This document shows, piece by piece, positions 49,319 through 59,746 of a stretch of DNA of 64,000 nt (positions within the stretch are counted from its first letter, which is position 1; each line of letters opens with the position of its first letter). Location: NCBI RefSeq assembly GCF_035917335.1, contig NZ_CP109067.1, positions 6,075,001-6,139,000 on the forward strand, written 5' to 3'. The stretch comes from Micromonospora sp. NBC_01813 (lineage in GTDB: Bacteria; Actinomycetota; Actinomycetes; Mycobacteriales; Micromonosporaceae). The notes below the pieces were generated by a model. The model was given only the letters and a program-made list of their open reading frames with translations. It had not been told where the DNA came from and searched no databases. The position numbers were made by a program, and so were the translations under genes.

Positions 49319-50629
49319 GTGACCCTTCGTAAGAAGGCGGTCGCCCTGCTGGCTGCGGCCGCGGTGTTGACCAGCGCCGGAGCGGCATATGCCCAGAGCG
49401 ACAACAACGCCACCGTCACCACCGGAATCCAGAGCATCACCCCGATCACCGAGGTCTTCACGTACGGCCAGCGGGTCTCCGCGGTAGCTGTCGAGTACAG
49501 CGCCAACGTCGACCCCGCATCGATCGACCTGAAGTCCTTCACCGTGGCCGACACGGTGTACAACTTCCGGTTCAACCCGATCGATGATCTGTCCAAGATG
49601 GCCGATCGGACCATCACCAACGTCTACACCAACAGCCGGGCGCACACCCGCAGCAACAAGCAGTCGGTCACCGGCCGGTACGTCATCGTCGAGCTCGACT
49701 CGGCCGACGCCGGCGGGTGGACGGTCATCGTCTCGAAGTGCCCGACCTTCCTGTGCACCGTCAAGGTCAACCCGGAGCTGCCGACCACCCTGGCCCAGCG
49801 CAAGCCGGTGAAGGCGCTCGGCAGCGGCGGCGCGGTGCTCGCCCCCGGCACCCCCAACCGGGTGCGGTCCATGACCAACGCGCCGGTGAACCTGCTGGTC
49901 GACGAGTTCACCTACGACGCCTACCTCAGCGGCGGGATGGCCCTGCCGTACCACTACCACCTGCCGGCCAACTACAACCCGGCCAAGAAGTACCCGCTCG
50001 TGGTCGTCCTTCCGGGGCACGGCATGGGCTGGGACGGCGTCAACACCGGCGTACAGATCGCCGCGGACATCCCGGCCGTGGCCTGGCTGCAGCGCAAGTG
50101 GACCGGCAGCGACGAGGACGTCATCGTGCTCGCCCCGCAGAACCAGCGGGTGGGTGCCGTGGCCGAGGCCGACCTGCTGGCCAAGATGATCGACCAGTTC
50201 ATCGCCGCGCACAGCGTGGACACCACCCGGGTCTACGCGACCACCGTCTCCTACGGCTCGCAGCTTGCCTGGGAGACCTTCGCCAAGCGGCCGAACCTGT
50301 GGGCGGCCGGTCTGATCACCGGTGGCTTCCAGGTCAGCGCCACGCAGGCCGGTGCCATCGCCGACGCCGAGATCCCGGTGTACATCACCCACGGGGTCAA
50401 CGACCACCTGCTCAACATCTCGCTGGCGCGCAACTCGCGGGCGGCCCTGACCGCCGCGTACACCGAGGACGGCAAGACAGAGCAGGAGATCGCCAGCCTG
50501 CTCAAGTACACCGAGTACGGCAACGACGCCTTCTCGATCCCGGACTACCACGCCGCCTACGGCCCGACGTACGAGGACCGCAGCATCCTGCAGTGGCTGT
50601 TGAGCCAGCGCAAGGGTGCCACCTCCTGA
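49319..50629 (+). CDS. Secreted alpha/beta-hydrolase esterase with N-terminal beta domain
   Basis: 436 residues. Signal peptide KKAVALLAAAAVLTSAGAAYA, an N-terminal beta-sandwich (residues about 30-170), then an alpha/beta hydrolase: LPYHYHLPANYNPAKKYPLVVVLPGHGMGW (oxyanion strand), TTVSYGSQLAWETFA (Ser nucleophile elbow) and PVYITHGVNDHLLN (acid Asp). Resembles carbohydrate-esterase/PHB-depolymerase-like enzymes. GTG 49319 has GGAAGGAAG upstream. Controlled by operator C; probably removes acyl or feruloyl groups from polysaccharide outside the cell. Confidence 0.83.
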   Translation: MTLRKKAVALLAAAAVLTSAGAAYAQSDNNATVTTGIQSITPITEVFTYGQRVSAVAVEYSANVDPASIDLKSFTVADTVYNFRFNPIDDLSKMADRTITNVYTNSRAHTRSNKQSVTGRYVIVELDSADAGGWTVIVSKCPTFLCTVKVNPELPTTLAQRKPVKALGSGGAVLAPGTPNRVRSMTNAPVNLLVDEFTYDAYLSGGMALPYHYHLPANYNPAKKYPLVVVLPGHGMGWDGVNTGVQIAADIPAVAWLQRKWTGSDEDVIVLAPQNQRVGAVAEADLLAKMIDQFIAAHSVDTTRVYATTVSYGSQLAWETFAKRPNLWAAGLITGGFQVSATQAGAIADAEIPVYITHGVNDHLLNISLARNSRAALTAAYTEDGKTEQEIASLLKYTEYGNDAFSIPDYHAAYGPTYEDRSILQWLLSQRKGATS

Positions 50630-50686
50630 CCGTACCGACGATCCGGATCGGCTAGCGGGCAGCGCCCGCACCCGGTCAGGAACAGA

Positions 50687-50722
50687 CGACCCGCCCATGG
50701 CCGCCAGGCCGTGGGCGGGTCG
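50687..50722. terminator. Terminator hairpin after the esterase gene
   Basis: 16-bp stem CGACCCGCCCATGGCC (50687-50702) with 50707-50722, one T-G wobble, loop GCCA, followed by CTTTGC. It lies 57 bp past the esterase stop. It separates the LacI regulon from the xylanase cluster. Confidence 0.8.
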
Positions 50723-50775
50723 CTTTGCATGCGGGCGTACGGACGCACAGGCGCACGGGTTGCGGGTTGCGGGTT

Positions 50776-50787
50776 CGAAACGTTTCG
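50776..50787. promoter_or_regulatory. Palindrome CGAAACGTTTCG, xylan-regulator-like operator
   Basis: A perfect 12-bp palindrome of the form (C/G)GAAA-N-TTTC(G/C), close to the sites reported for Streptomyces xylanase repressors (CGAAACTTTCG). It lies 475 bp upstream of the GH43 start in a 633-bp gap (50630-51262) that otherwise holds a weak promoter-like TTGGCA-N18-TTAGCG (50907-50936) and no gene. Confidence 0.5.
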
Positions 50788-51262
50788 CCCTGTTTCTGTT
50801 ATCGCAAACAAGCCGGCCGCTCCGGGTGGCTCCAGCTATCGGGCTTCGCCGACCGGGGGTCGAGAAACCCGCAGTTGCAACGATACAACACGTCGCGAAG
50901 CCATTCTTGGCACTCGATGTATTGCTTGTGTTAGCGATCACAACTAGCCTTCAGGCAGAGAGCGCAGGGCACGCTCTCCGGCACCGCCGGACCCGCACCC
51001 GTCCGCGCGGTCGTGCGCACCAGCAACGTCGATCCGCGTGGCTCGAAGGCCTCGCCGCGACGCTGCCACCGTCAGCCGGGCCTGACGTCACCACCACGCG
51101 GGAGCCAACGCCGTCGTTCGGCACACCAGCCGTTCGGCGTCGCAGCCGGCCTTCCCGTCCGTGGACCACCCGCCAGCGGCGACTCCGCCAGTCGGCCGCA
51201 TTCCGCTGTGACGTTTTCCCCCATCGGTTCGCACCACCGATCTCGCGAGGAGATGAAGGGCA

Positions 51263-53296
51263 GTGCAACGTTTACGTGTTCGGCTCATGGTGGCCGCCAC
51301 GACGGTCGCCGCCGTCAGCGCGGCCGGCATCGTCACCGCGGTAGCGGCTCAGGCCGCCGTCGGCTGCCGGGTGACCTACACGGTCACCAACCAGTGGCAG
51401 GGTGGCTTCGGCGCCAACGTGGTCGTCGACAACCTCGGCGACCCGGTCACGAGTTGGCGGCTGACCTGGTCCTTCGCCGCCGGGCAGACGATCAGCCAAC
51501 TGTGGAACGGCACGGTCACCCAGTCCGGGTCGCAGGTGACCGTCGACAACGTCTCCTACAACGGCAACATCGCCACCGGTGGCAGCGCCAACTTCGGCTT
51601 CAACGGCACCTGGACCTCGGGCAACCCGGTCCCGGCCAGCTTCGCGCTCAACGGCGTCACCTGCACCGGCACGCCGACCACACCCGCCCCGAGTCCGACG
51701 ACCCCCGCTCCGAGTCCGACCACGCCGGCCCCGACCACGCCCGCTCCAACCACGCCCGCTCCAACCACGCCGGCTCCGACCACGCCGCCGCCGCAGTCCG
51801 GGCCGTACACGAATCCGGTGGTGTGGCAGGACTTCGCGGATGTGGAGGTGATCCGGGTCGACGACACGTATTACATGACGGCGTCGACGATGCATTATTC
51901 GCCGGGTGCGCCGATTCTGCGGTCGTACGATCTGGTGAACTGGGAGTTTGCCGGGCATGCGGTGCCGAGGTTGGAGTTCGGTACGAAGTACGACATGTCC
52001 GGGGCGCGTGGTTATGTGCGGGGGATCTGGGCGTCGACGTTGAACTACCGGCGGAGCAACGGTACGTACTACTGGGCTGGTTGTATCGATTTCAGTCAGA
52101 CGCACATGTACACGTCGCGGTCGGTGGAGGGGCCGTGGTCGAAGCATGCGACGTTGCCGTGTTACTACGACGCGGGGTTGTTGTTCGACGACGACGATAC
52201 GCCGTATGTGGCGTACGGGAACGGGACGATCAGTGTGGCGCAGTTGTCGGCTGATGGTCGGTCGCAGGTGCGGGCGCAGCAGGTGTTCCAGACGCCGTCG
52301 AGTGTGGGGACGTTGGAGGGTGCGCGGTTCTACAAGCGGAATGGTAACTATTACATCTGGTTGACGCGGCCGGCGAATGGTCAGTATGTGTTGCGGTCGA
52401 CGAACGGGCCGTTCGGGCCGTATGAGATGCGGCAGGTGTTGTTGAACATGTCGGGGCCGATCTCGGGTGGTGGGGTGCCGCATCAGGGTGGTCTGGTGCA
52501 GACGCAGTCGGGTGCCTGGTGGTACATGGCGTTCGTGGACGCGTATCCGGGTGGGCGGATGCCGGCGTTGGCGCCGATCACCTGGACGGCTGACGGGTGG
52601 CCGCAGGTGCAGACGGTGAACGGTGGGTGGGGGGTGAACTATCCGCGGCCGGTGGTGCCGACGCCGCCGCGGGCGGTGAAGCCGTTGACCGGGGTGGAGA
52701 CGTTCGCGGGGACGACGTTGGGGCCGCAGTGGGAGTGGAACCATAATCCGGACAATGGTCGTTGGTCGGTGAACAATGGTTTGCGGTTGTCCACGGCGAC
52801 GGTGACGAATGATTTGTACAGCGCGCGGAACACGTTGACGCATCGTATTCAGGGGCCGACGTCGACGGCGACGGTGGAGTTGGATTATTCGGCGATGCGT
52901 GATGGTGACCGGTCGGGGTTGGCGATGTTGCGGCAGTCGTCGGCGTGGGTCGGGGTGCGTCGGGACAATGGGTCGACGCGGGTGGTGATGACGAACGGTT
53001 TGACGATGGACAGCAACTGGAATACGACGGGTACGGGTACGGAGGTGGCGAGTGCTGCCGTGTCGGGTGGTCGGATCTGGTTGCGGGCGAATGCTGATAT
53101 TCGGCCGGGTTCGGGTCGGCAGGCGCGGTTCTCGTACAGCACTGACGGGGTGAATTTCGTGAGTTTCGGGCCGGCGTTCACGTTGAACAACGAGTGGCAG
53201 TTCTTCATGGGCTACCGGTTCGGGATCTTCAATTATGCGACGCAGGCGCTCGGTGGAGCCGTCACCGTCCGACGGTTCGAGTTGAGCACACCATAG
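51263..53296 (+). CDS. Secreted GH43 hydrolase with N-terminal CBM2, mosaic gene
   Basis: 677 residues: signal peptide, CBM2 (about 34-134; VTNQWQGGFGANVVVDNLGDP), Thr-Pro linker (repeats of TTPAP), GH43 propeller (about 180-480; DFADVEVIRV base Asp, YYDAGLLFDDDD pKa Asp, GTLEGARFYKRNG acid Glu) and a C-terminal beta-sandwich (TFAGTTLGPQWEWNH on). Probably beta-xylosidase or arabinofuranosidase on xylan. From about 51810 to 53240 codons end in G or T (GTG, TTG, GCG, GAT) instead of the C-ending codons used before and after, as if the catalytic part came from another source. GTG start after GAAGGG. Confidence 0.9.
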   Translation: MQRLRVRLMVAATTVAAVSAAGIVTAVAAQAAVGCRVTYTVTNQWQGGFGANVVVDNLGDPVTSWRLTWSFAAGQTISQLWNGTVTQSGSQVTVDNVSYNGNIATGGSANFGFNGTWTSGNPVPASFALNGVTCTGTPTTPAPSPTTPAPSPTTPAPTTPAPTTPAPTTPAPTTPPPQSGPYTNPVVWQDFADVEVIRVDDTYYMTASTMHYSPGAPILRSYDLVNWEFAGHAVPRLEFGTKYDMSGARGYVRGIWASTLNYRRSNGTYYWAGCIDFSQTHMYTSRSVEGPWSKHATLPCYYDAGLLFDDDDTPYVAYGNGTISVAQLSADGRSQVRAQQVFQTPSSVGTLEGARFYKRNGNYYIWLTRPANGQYVLRSTNGPFGPYEMRQVLLNMSGPISGGGVPHQGGLVQTQSGAWWYMAFVDAYPGGRMPALAPITWTADGWPQVQTVNGGWGVNYPRPVVPTPPRAVKPLTGVETFAGTTLGPQWEWNHNPDNGRWSVNNGLRLSTATVTNDLYSARNTLTHRIQGPTSTATVELDYSAMRDGDRSGLAMLRQSSAWVGVRRDNGSTRVVMTNGLTMDSNWNTTGTGTEVASAAVSGGRIWLRANADIRPGSGRQARFSYSTDGVNFVSFGPAFTLNNEWQFFMGYRFGIFNYATQALGGAVTVRRFELSTP

Positions 53297-54742
<1,446 letters not shown>

Positions 54743-54750
54743 GCGGCGTC

Positions 54751-54788
54751 GGTGCCGGTGCGGGGGCCGTCCTCCCCGCACCGGCACC
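54751..54788. terminator. 15-bp perfect hairpin after the xylanase gene
   Basis: GGTGCCGGTGCGGGG (54751-54765) pairs with 54774-54788, loop of 8. It starts 8 bp past the GH10 stop and ends 50 bp before the GH30 gene. It acts as a terminator or as partial attenuation between the two xylanase genes. Confidence 0.75.
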
Positions 54789-54838
54789 GGCCGCCGGCCG
54801 TACCAATCGTCGCTGTCGTTCCCAATCAGGAGAATCAG

Positions 54839-56569
54839 ATGGGAAAGTTGAGAAGCAAAGTCGCCTTGGCGTCGGCCGGCACCGTCCTGCTGGCCTCGGC
54901 CGCGGTCGCGGCGGCCGTGCCCGCCGGTGCCGCCGCCGCCGGATGTTCGGTGAATTACGCCGTGTCGTCGCAGTGGCCGGGTGGGTTCGGGGCCAACGTC
55001 ACCATCACCAATCTCGGTGATCCGGTCACCGATTGGGCGCTCACCTGGTCCTTCGGTGCCGGACAGACCATCACCCAGGCCTGGAACACGACTCTGACCC
55101 AGAGTGGCCCTGCAGTCACTGCCAGAAACGTGAGCTACAACGGGGCCATCCCGACCAACGGCACGACGTCGTTCGGCTTCAACGGATCCTGGACCAGCAG
55201 CAACCCGGCACCGACCAGCTTCGCGATGAATGGGGTGGCCTGCACTGGCAGCACGACCCCGACGACCGCTCCGCCGACCACGGCCCCGCCGACCACCGCA
55301 CCCCCGACCACCGCACCCCCGACCAGTCCACCCCCGACCGGGCCGGCGGACATCACGGTGAACACCGGCACCAGGTACCAGACGGTCGACGGCTTCGGCG
55401 CGGCGACCCATATCTGGGGTGGCACATGGTCGACGGCCGAGACGCAGACCATGGTCGGACTGGGCCCCAACCAGCTTGGACTGTCGATCATCCGTACCGG
55501 CATCTCGCCGGAGTCCGGCGAGTGGCCGACCCAGGTCAACTCCCTGCGCACGGCGAAGTCGTACGGCTCCAACGTCAAGATCCTGGCGTCGCCGTGGACG
55601 GCGCCGGCGGCGTGGAAGACCAACAACAGCCGGAACAACGGCGGCAAACTGCGCACCGACTACTACGACGACTACGGAAACCATCTGAACAGCTACGTCC
55701 AGTACATGCGGAACCAGGGCATCACGATCGATGTCACCTCGGTGCAGAACGAGCCGGACTGGCACCCGGACTACGACTCGATGGACTGGACCGGCACCGA
55801 GCTGCGCAACTGGGTCCGTGACCATGGCACTCGGGTGCAGAACACCCGGCTGATGGTCGCCGAGGCGGTCAACATGAACTACAGCTACACCGACCCGACC
55901 CTCAACGACGCGACCGCCCGTAACAACATCGGCTACATCGGCGGGCACCTGTACGGACTCGAGGCGTCTGGTCGGCTGGGGCCGTACAACCTGGCCAACC
56001 AGCACGGCAAGCCGGTGTGGATGACCGAGTGGAACCTGCACGAGGCCGACGGCAGCGGCTCCAACATCTGGGGCAACCCCAGCAACCAGACCGTCTGGAA
56101 CGAAACCCTCGACGACATCATGCGTACGGTGCACCGGTCGATGGAGGCCAGCTGGAGCGCCTACATCTGGTGGTACGGCAAGCGCTACTACTCGTTCATC
56201 GGCGACGGCGAGGCGGCCTTCGGCACCACCGCGGGCGCTCCGCTCAAGCGCGGGTACGCGTTCTCGCAGTACGCCAAGTACGTCCGCCCCGGCTACCAGC
56301 GGGTCGCCCTGACCAAGAGTTCCAAGGCCTCGCCGCTGGAGGTGACCGCCTACACCGGTGGCGGGAAGACCACCCTGGTGATCCTCAACCGGTCGAACAG
56401 CGCGGTCAACAACGCCATCATCCAGGCACCGCAGAACGTCACGCGGGCGGAGCACTACCTCACCTCGCAGAACGCCAACGCGGCCAGCCAGTCGGTCAGC
56501 GTGAACGGCAGCCAGGTCTCCGTCAACGTGGGCGCACGCAGCATCTCCACGGTGGTGCTCACCCCATGA
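54839..56569 (+). CDS. Secreted GH30 xylanase with N-terminal CBM2
   Basis: 576 residues: signal peptide to GAAAA, CBM2 (about 35-140) that closely parallels the CBM2 of the GH43 enzyme (GGFGANVTITNLGDP versus GGFGANVVVDNLGDP), PPTTA linker, GH30 catalytic domain (QTVDGFGAATHIWGG, VQNEPDWHP acid Glu305, MTEWNLHEA nucleophile Glu397) and the side beta-domain (LEVTAYTGGGKTTLVILNRS). Subfamily 8-like, which cleaves glucuronoxylan. AGGAGA precedes ATG 54839. Followed by a strong terminator. Confidence 0.93.
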   Translation: MGKLRSKVALASAGTVLLASAAVAAAVPAGAAAAGCSVNYAVSSQWPGGFGANVTITNLGDPVTDWALTWSFGAGQTITQAWNTTLTQSGPAVTARNVSYNGAIPTNGTTSFGFNGSWTSSNPAPTSFAMNGVACTGSTTPTTAPPTTAPPTTAPPTTAPPTSPPPTGPADITVNTGTRYQTVDGFGAATHIWGGTWSTAETQTMVGLGPNQLGLSIIRTGISPESGEWPTQVNSLRTAKSYGSNVKILASPWTAPAAWKTNNSRNNGGKLRTDYYDDYGNHLNSYVQYMRNQGITIDVTSVQNEPDWHPDYDSMDWTGTELRNWVRDHGTRVQNTRLMVAEAVNMNYSYTDPTLNDATARNNIGYIGGHLYGLEASGRLGPYNLANQHGKPVWMTEWNLHEADGSGSNIWGNPSNQTVWNETLDDIMRTVHRSMEASWSAYIWWYGKRYYSFIGDGEAAFGTTAGAPLKRGYAFSQYAKYVRPGYQRVALTKSSKASPLEVTAYTGGGKTTLVILNRSNSAVNNAIIQAPQNVTRAEHYLTSQNANAASQSVSVNGSQVSVNVGARSISTVVLTP

Positions 56570-56600
56570 GCTGAGGCTCACGTTCGTCGAACCCATCCCG

Positions 56601-56637
56601 AGCGCCGGTGCGGATCCCCCCGATCCGCACCGGCGCT
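56601..56637. terminator. Terminator after the GH30 gene
   Basis: Perfect 16-bp stem 56601-56616 / 56622-56637, loop CCCCC. A further GTCGAAC/GTTCGAC pairing outside extends it. It starts 32 bp after the GH30 stop and closes the xylanolytic cluster. Confidence 0.85.
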
Positions 56638-56752
56638 GTTCGACGTGGGGTCCGGCAAGACCCGGAAATTTCTCAACGCGCGAATTGCTGTCCGCTGCGC
56701 CGTCGACCTGCCAATCTTGATTGAGACGCAACGATCGGGTGGGAGGACGGTC

Positions 56753-57013
56753 ATGACGGTCAGCGACCCGGCGCGCGGGCGGGCGACCGACGCCGGCGGG
56801 CGGGCGTCCGTCTCCCGCGGCACCCTTTTCTGGTACGCGTTCGCGTCGACGCTGCTCGTCGGCTGGTTCTTCTTCGGCTGGCTGGTGCTGCGGCAGGGCT
56901 TCATCGACTCCGTCGGCGAAGTGCTCGGCACCGCGTTCGCGCTCCTGCTCGCCGTCTCGGTGATCGAGGCGGCCCGCCGGCACCGTCACGGCGGCGGCCC
57001 GCGACCCGGCTGA
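56753..57013 (+). CDS. Small two-TM membrane protein
   Basis: 86 residues; ATG 56753 has GAGGACGG upstream. A short hydrophilic start (TVSDPARGRATDAGGRAS), TM1 GTLFWYAFASTLLVGWFFFGWLVL, a short loop and TM2 LGTAFALLLAVSVIEAARR, then a His/Gly-rich basic tail. No family recognised. It stands between the xylanase cluster and the convergent XPB-partner gene and marks the right edge of the island. Confidence 0.7.
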   Translation: MTVSDPARGRATDAGGRASVSRGTLFWYAFASTLLVGWFFFGWLVLRQGFIDSVGEVLGTAFALLLAVSVIEAARRHRHGGGPRPG

Positions 57014-57061
57014 GCCCGAGCCCCTGGCCCTACCCGGCGGTGGGCCCGTCCGCTGGATGCG

Positions 57062-59575
57062 TCAGTCGTGCAGCACTGCGGCGGTCACCCGCTGCAGCGC
57101 GAACGTGTGCAGCGTCTCGGTCCGGTCGTCCTCGGCCCGCAGGTAACCCGACCCGATCGACACCGGCCGGACCAGCCGCGAAGCCGGAGCGCCGTGGGCG
57201 TCCACGTAGCCGACCCAGACCAACGCCTTGTCCCGCACTGCCTGCTGCAACACCGCCAACGCCTGCGAATGCGCCTGTACGGCGGCCAGCCCGTCGACCG
57301 GCTGCCCGTTCGCCACCCGGACCGGAGCCGGTGCCCGCCGCAGGGCCCGGGCCGCCGCCTCGCCGCGACGCAACTGCTCCACCAGGCCCTCGACGCGCGA
57401 CCCGGTCAGCTTCGGTGCCGCCAACGGGTCGCTCGCCCGTAACGTCACCGGGTGGCGCAGCGGGGCCCGGCGTACCCGTGGCTGGCGGCGCAGCGCGGCC
57501 CCGGCGCCATCCTCGGCCGTCGGCGCGTAACCCACCTGCCGCAGCGCCTCGACCAGCCGACCGGCCGGTACCACGGTGACCAGCACCGTCGGCGCCAGCC
57601 GGCGCAGCGACAAGCCGACCAACCGACGATCCGCCAACACCTCGGTCAGCAGCGCCTCGTCGTCGCTGCGCAGGTAGCCGGCGGCCGAACCGGCGCGCAG
57701 CCCACCATGGGTACGGGCCGAATCGTCGATCAGGTAGGTCAGACCCTGCGGCACCGGGGTCCGTGACCGGCGGGCGAACAGCTCGTGCAGCTCACCGGCG
57801 GAGTACCCGGCGTCCAGCGACCGGCGGATGCTGGCCGGGGTGACCCGGTGCACGCTGGCCGCGCCCGCCGACTCCGGCTCGGCGATCAACTCCAGCTCCG
57901 CCGCCAGCGTCGGCTCCGGCGGCCCGGGAACCACCACGGTCAGGTCCGCCTGCACCAGGAAGTGGTCGACCGGGGCCGGTAGCAGGGCGTCCAGCGCCCG
58001 TTCCACCGCCGAGGCCTCGCCCCGGTGTCCGTGGCCGGTCTCCAGCACCCCGAGCGGATCGTGATCCACCGAGAAGTCCGAACCGGCCCGGCCGGTGCCG
58101 TCATCGTCGAGGAGCAGCCGGCCGTACCCGGTCAGTGCCCCGAGCCCGGTCAGCCCCAGCTGCCCGGCCTCGTCGAGGACCTCACGGTGCAGTTCGTCGC
58201 GGCCCCGGCTGCGGCGGGGGGTCTGCCAGCCGAGCAGGGTCAGCACGTCGTCGGCGCTCGGCACCGCGCCCGGAGCCAGCCCGGCCAGCACGCCCAGCAG
58301 GGTACGGCGGACCGTCGGTGCTCCGGCCCGCTCCACCTCCGGCGAACGCGGCGTGATCAGCCGGTCCTTGTCGTCGCGTTGGCCGATCAGACCGGGCCGG
58401 CGGGTCATCGCCAGCCATGCCTCGGCCAGCTGCTCCCAGCGGCGGGCCAACGGCTCCGTGGACCACCGGTCGTAGCTACCGGTCGGCAGCAGGTGCTGGT
58501 CGACGGTGGCGCGGTTGCGCGACGCGGGCGCGTCCGCCTCGCCGAGCAGCCCGGCCGCGTACCCGACCTCGAGGAGCAGGCCGGCGAGTGACTCGGGGAC
58601 GCCGACCACCCGGGCCAGCCGGCGCAGCTCGCGGATCCCGACCCCGCCGGCCCGCAGCAGCGGGACCGGCTCGGTGGACAGCGCGTCCAGCAGCGCACCG
58701 GTGTTGCGGACGATCTCCATGGCCTGTCCGGCCCCGGTGGAGTCGACGACCTTGGGCTCCCGCTCGGCCACGGCGAGCCGGGGCGGGTCGGGGCGCAACA
58801 CGCCGAGCGGGCCGGTGTCCCGGCGCAGCAACAGCCCGATCTCCCGGGGCAGTTCCACCGCCTGACCGGCGGCCGTCGCGGGCACGTCGGTCACCACCGC
58901 CAGCAGGCCGGCCTCGACCAGCCAGCGCACCGGGCTGACGCCGTCGGCCGTCGGCTGGCCGGCCGCCGGGCCGGCAGCACCGACCGGGTCGTCGCCCGTC
59001 GGGTTGCGGCCGGCGGCACCGTTGCCGACCGTGCCCACCGGCGGGCCGGCGGCCAACCGGTCGAGCACCGCCCGCGCGGCCGGCGGCGCGCTCAACAGCG
59101 TCCGCCGCAGCAGCGCCGGATCGGCGCACAGCCGCGCCACCCGTTGGTCCAGGTCGGCGGCGGGCCGGCCCAGCCCTGCCGGGTACGGCGGGGACGCCTC
59201 GTCCACCCCACCGGCGACCAGTAGCCGCTCGGCCGGCCCGTACAGCAGGCAGCGGGCCCGGAGCCGGTCCACGGCGGCGCGGACCGGTCCGGCGTCGACC
59301 CCGCCGCCCGGTGCCGACGCCATCGCCAGCACGGCGTCGACGGAGGTGGACCCGTCGGCCGGATCCCGCGACAACCGTGCCGCGTCCAGGACGCGCAAGG
59401 TGAACTCGTCGAGATCGTCGAGTGCGCGGGCGGTGGCGACCCGCGACTGGGCCCGAGCGGCCAGGGTGGTGAGATCGGTCGGTACCGGAACCACCAGGTC
59501 CGGGCGCAGGCGCAGCAGGTCGCCCAACTCCGCGTCGGAGCGGGACCGCAGATGATCGGCGAGTGTGGTGGCCAT
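57062..59575 (-). CDS. XPB-partner protein: Helicase_C_3 and WYL-like C-terminal regions
   Basis: 837 residues. N-terminal helical winged-helix repeats (LADHLRSRSDAELGDLLRLRPDLV is the hallmark start), a central region with several WH-like units, a Helicase_C_3/XPB-N-like part (VDHFLVQADLTVVVPGPPEPTLAAELELIAEPESAG to GLTYLIDDSARTHGGL), and a C-terminal WYL-like module (ALVWVGYVDAHGAPASRLVRPVSI). No helicase motor motifs. In M. tuberculosis the equivalent Rv0862c lies next to the XPB gene Rv0861c; here 15 kb separates them. Probably DNA repair or regulation with XPB. Confidence 0.85.
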   Translation of the reverse strand: MATTLADHLRSRSDAELGDLLRLRPDLVVPVPTDLTTLAARAQSRVATARALDDLDEFTLRVLDAARLSRDPADGSTSVDAVLAMASAPGGGVDAGPVRAAVDRLRARCLLYGPAERLLVAGGVDEASPPYPAGLGRPAADLDQRVARLCADPALLRRTLLSAPPAARAVLDRLAAGPPVGTVGNGAAGRNPTGDDPVGAAGPAAGQPTADGVSPVRWLVEAGLLAVVTDVPATAAGQAVELPREIGLLLRRDTGPLGVLRPDPPRLAVAEREPKVVDSTGAGQAMEIVRNTGALLDALSTEPVPLLRAGGVGIRELRRLARVVGVPESLAGLLLEVGYAAGLLGEADAPASRNRATVDQHLLPTGSYDRWSTEPLARRWEQLAEAWLAMTRRPGLIGQRDDKDRLITPRSPEVERAGAPTVRRTLLGVLAGLAPGAVPSADDVLTLLGWQTPRRSRGRDELHREVLDEAGQLGLTGLGALTGYGRLLLDDDGTGRAGSDFSVDHDPLGVLETGHGHRGEASAVERALDALLPAPVDHFLVQADLTVVVPGPPEPTLAAELELIAEPESAGAASVHRVTPASIRRSLDAGYSAGELHELFARRSRTPVPQGLTYLIDDSARTHGGLRAGSAAGYLRSDDEALLTEVLADRRLVGLSLRRLAPTVLVTVVPAGRLVEALRQVGYAPTAEDGAGAALRRQPRVRRAPLRHPVTLRASDPLAAPKLTGSRVEGLVEQLRRGEAAARALRRAPAPVRVANGQPVDGLAAVQAHSQALAVLQQAVRDKALVWVGYVDAHGAPASRLVRPVSIGSGYLRAEDDRTETLHTFALQRVTAAVLHD

Positions 59576-59746
59576 GGTTGTTCCACGCTAGCCCGCCGGA
59601 CGCCGTTGGTGTCCTCGGCCGACCGGAGCGGGCTGAGCGGACCGTGCGACGATGGCCACCTGGCCGGGGTCCGTGGCAGCCGGTGTCCCGGGGATCCGAC
59701 GGTTCGCCGGTCGTCGGATCCGGTGTTCGGGGGAGAGGACGCGCGG

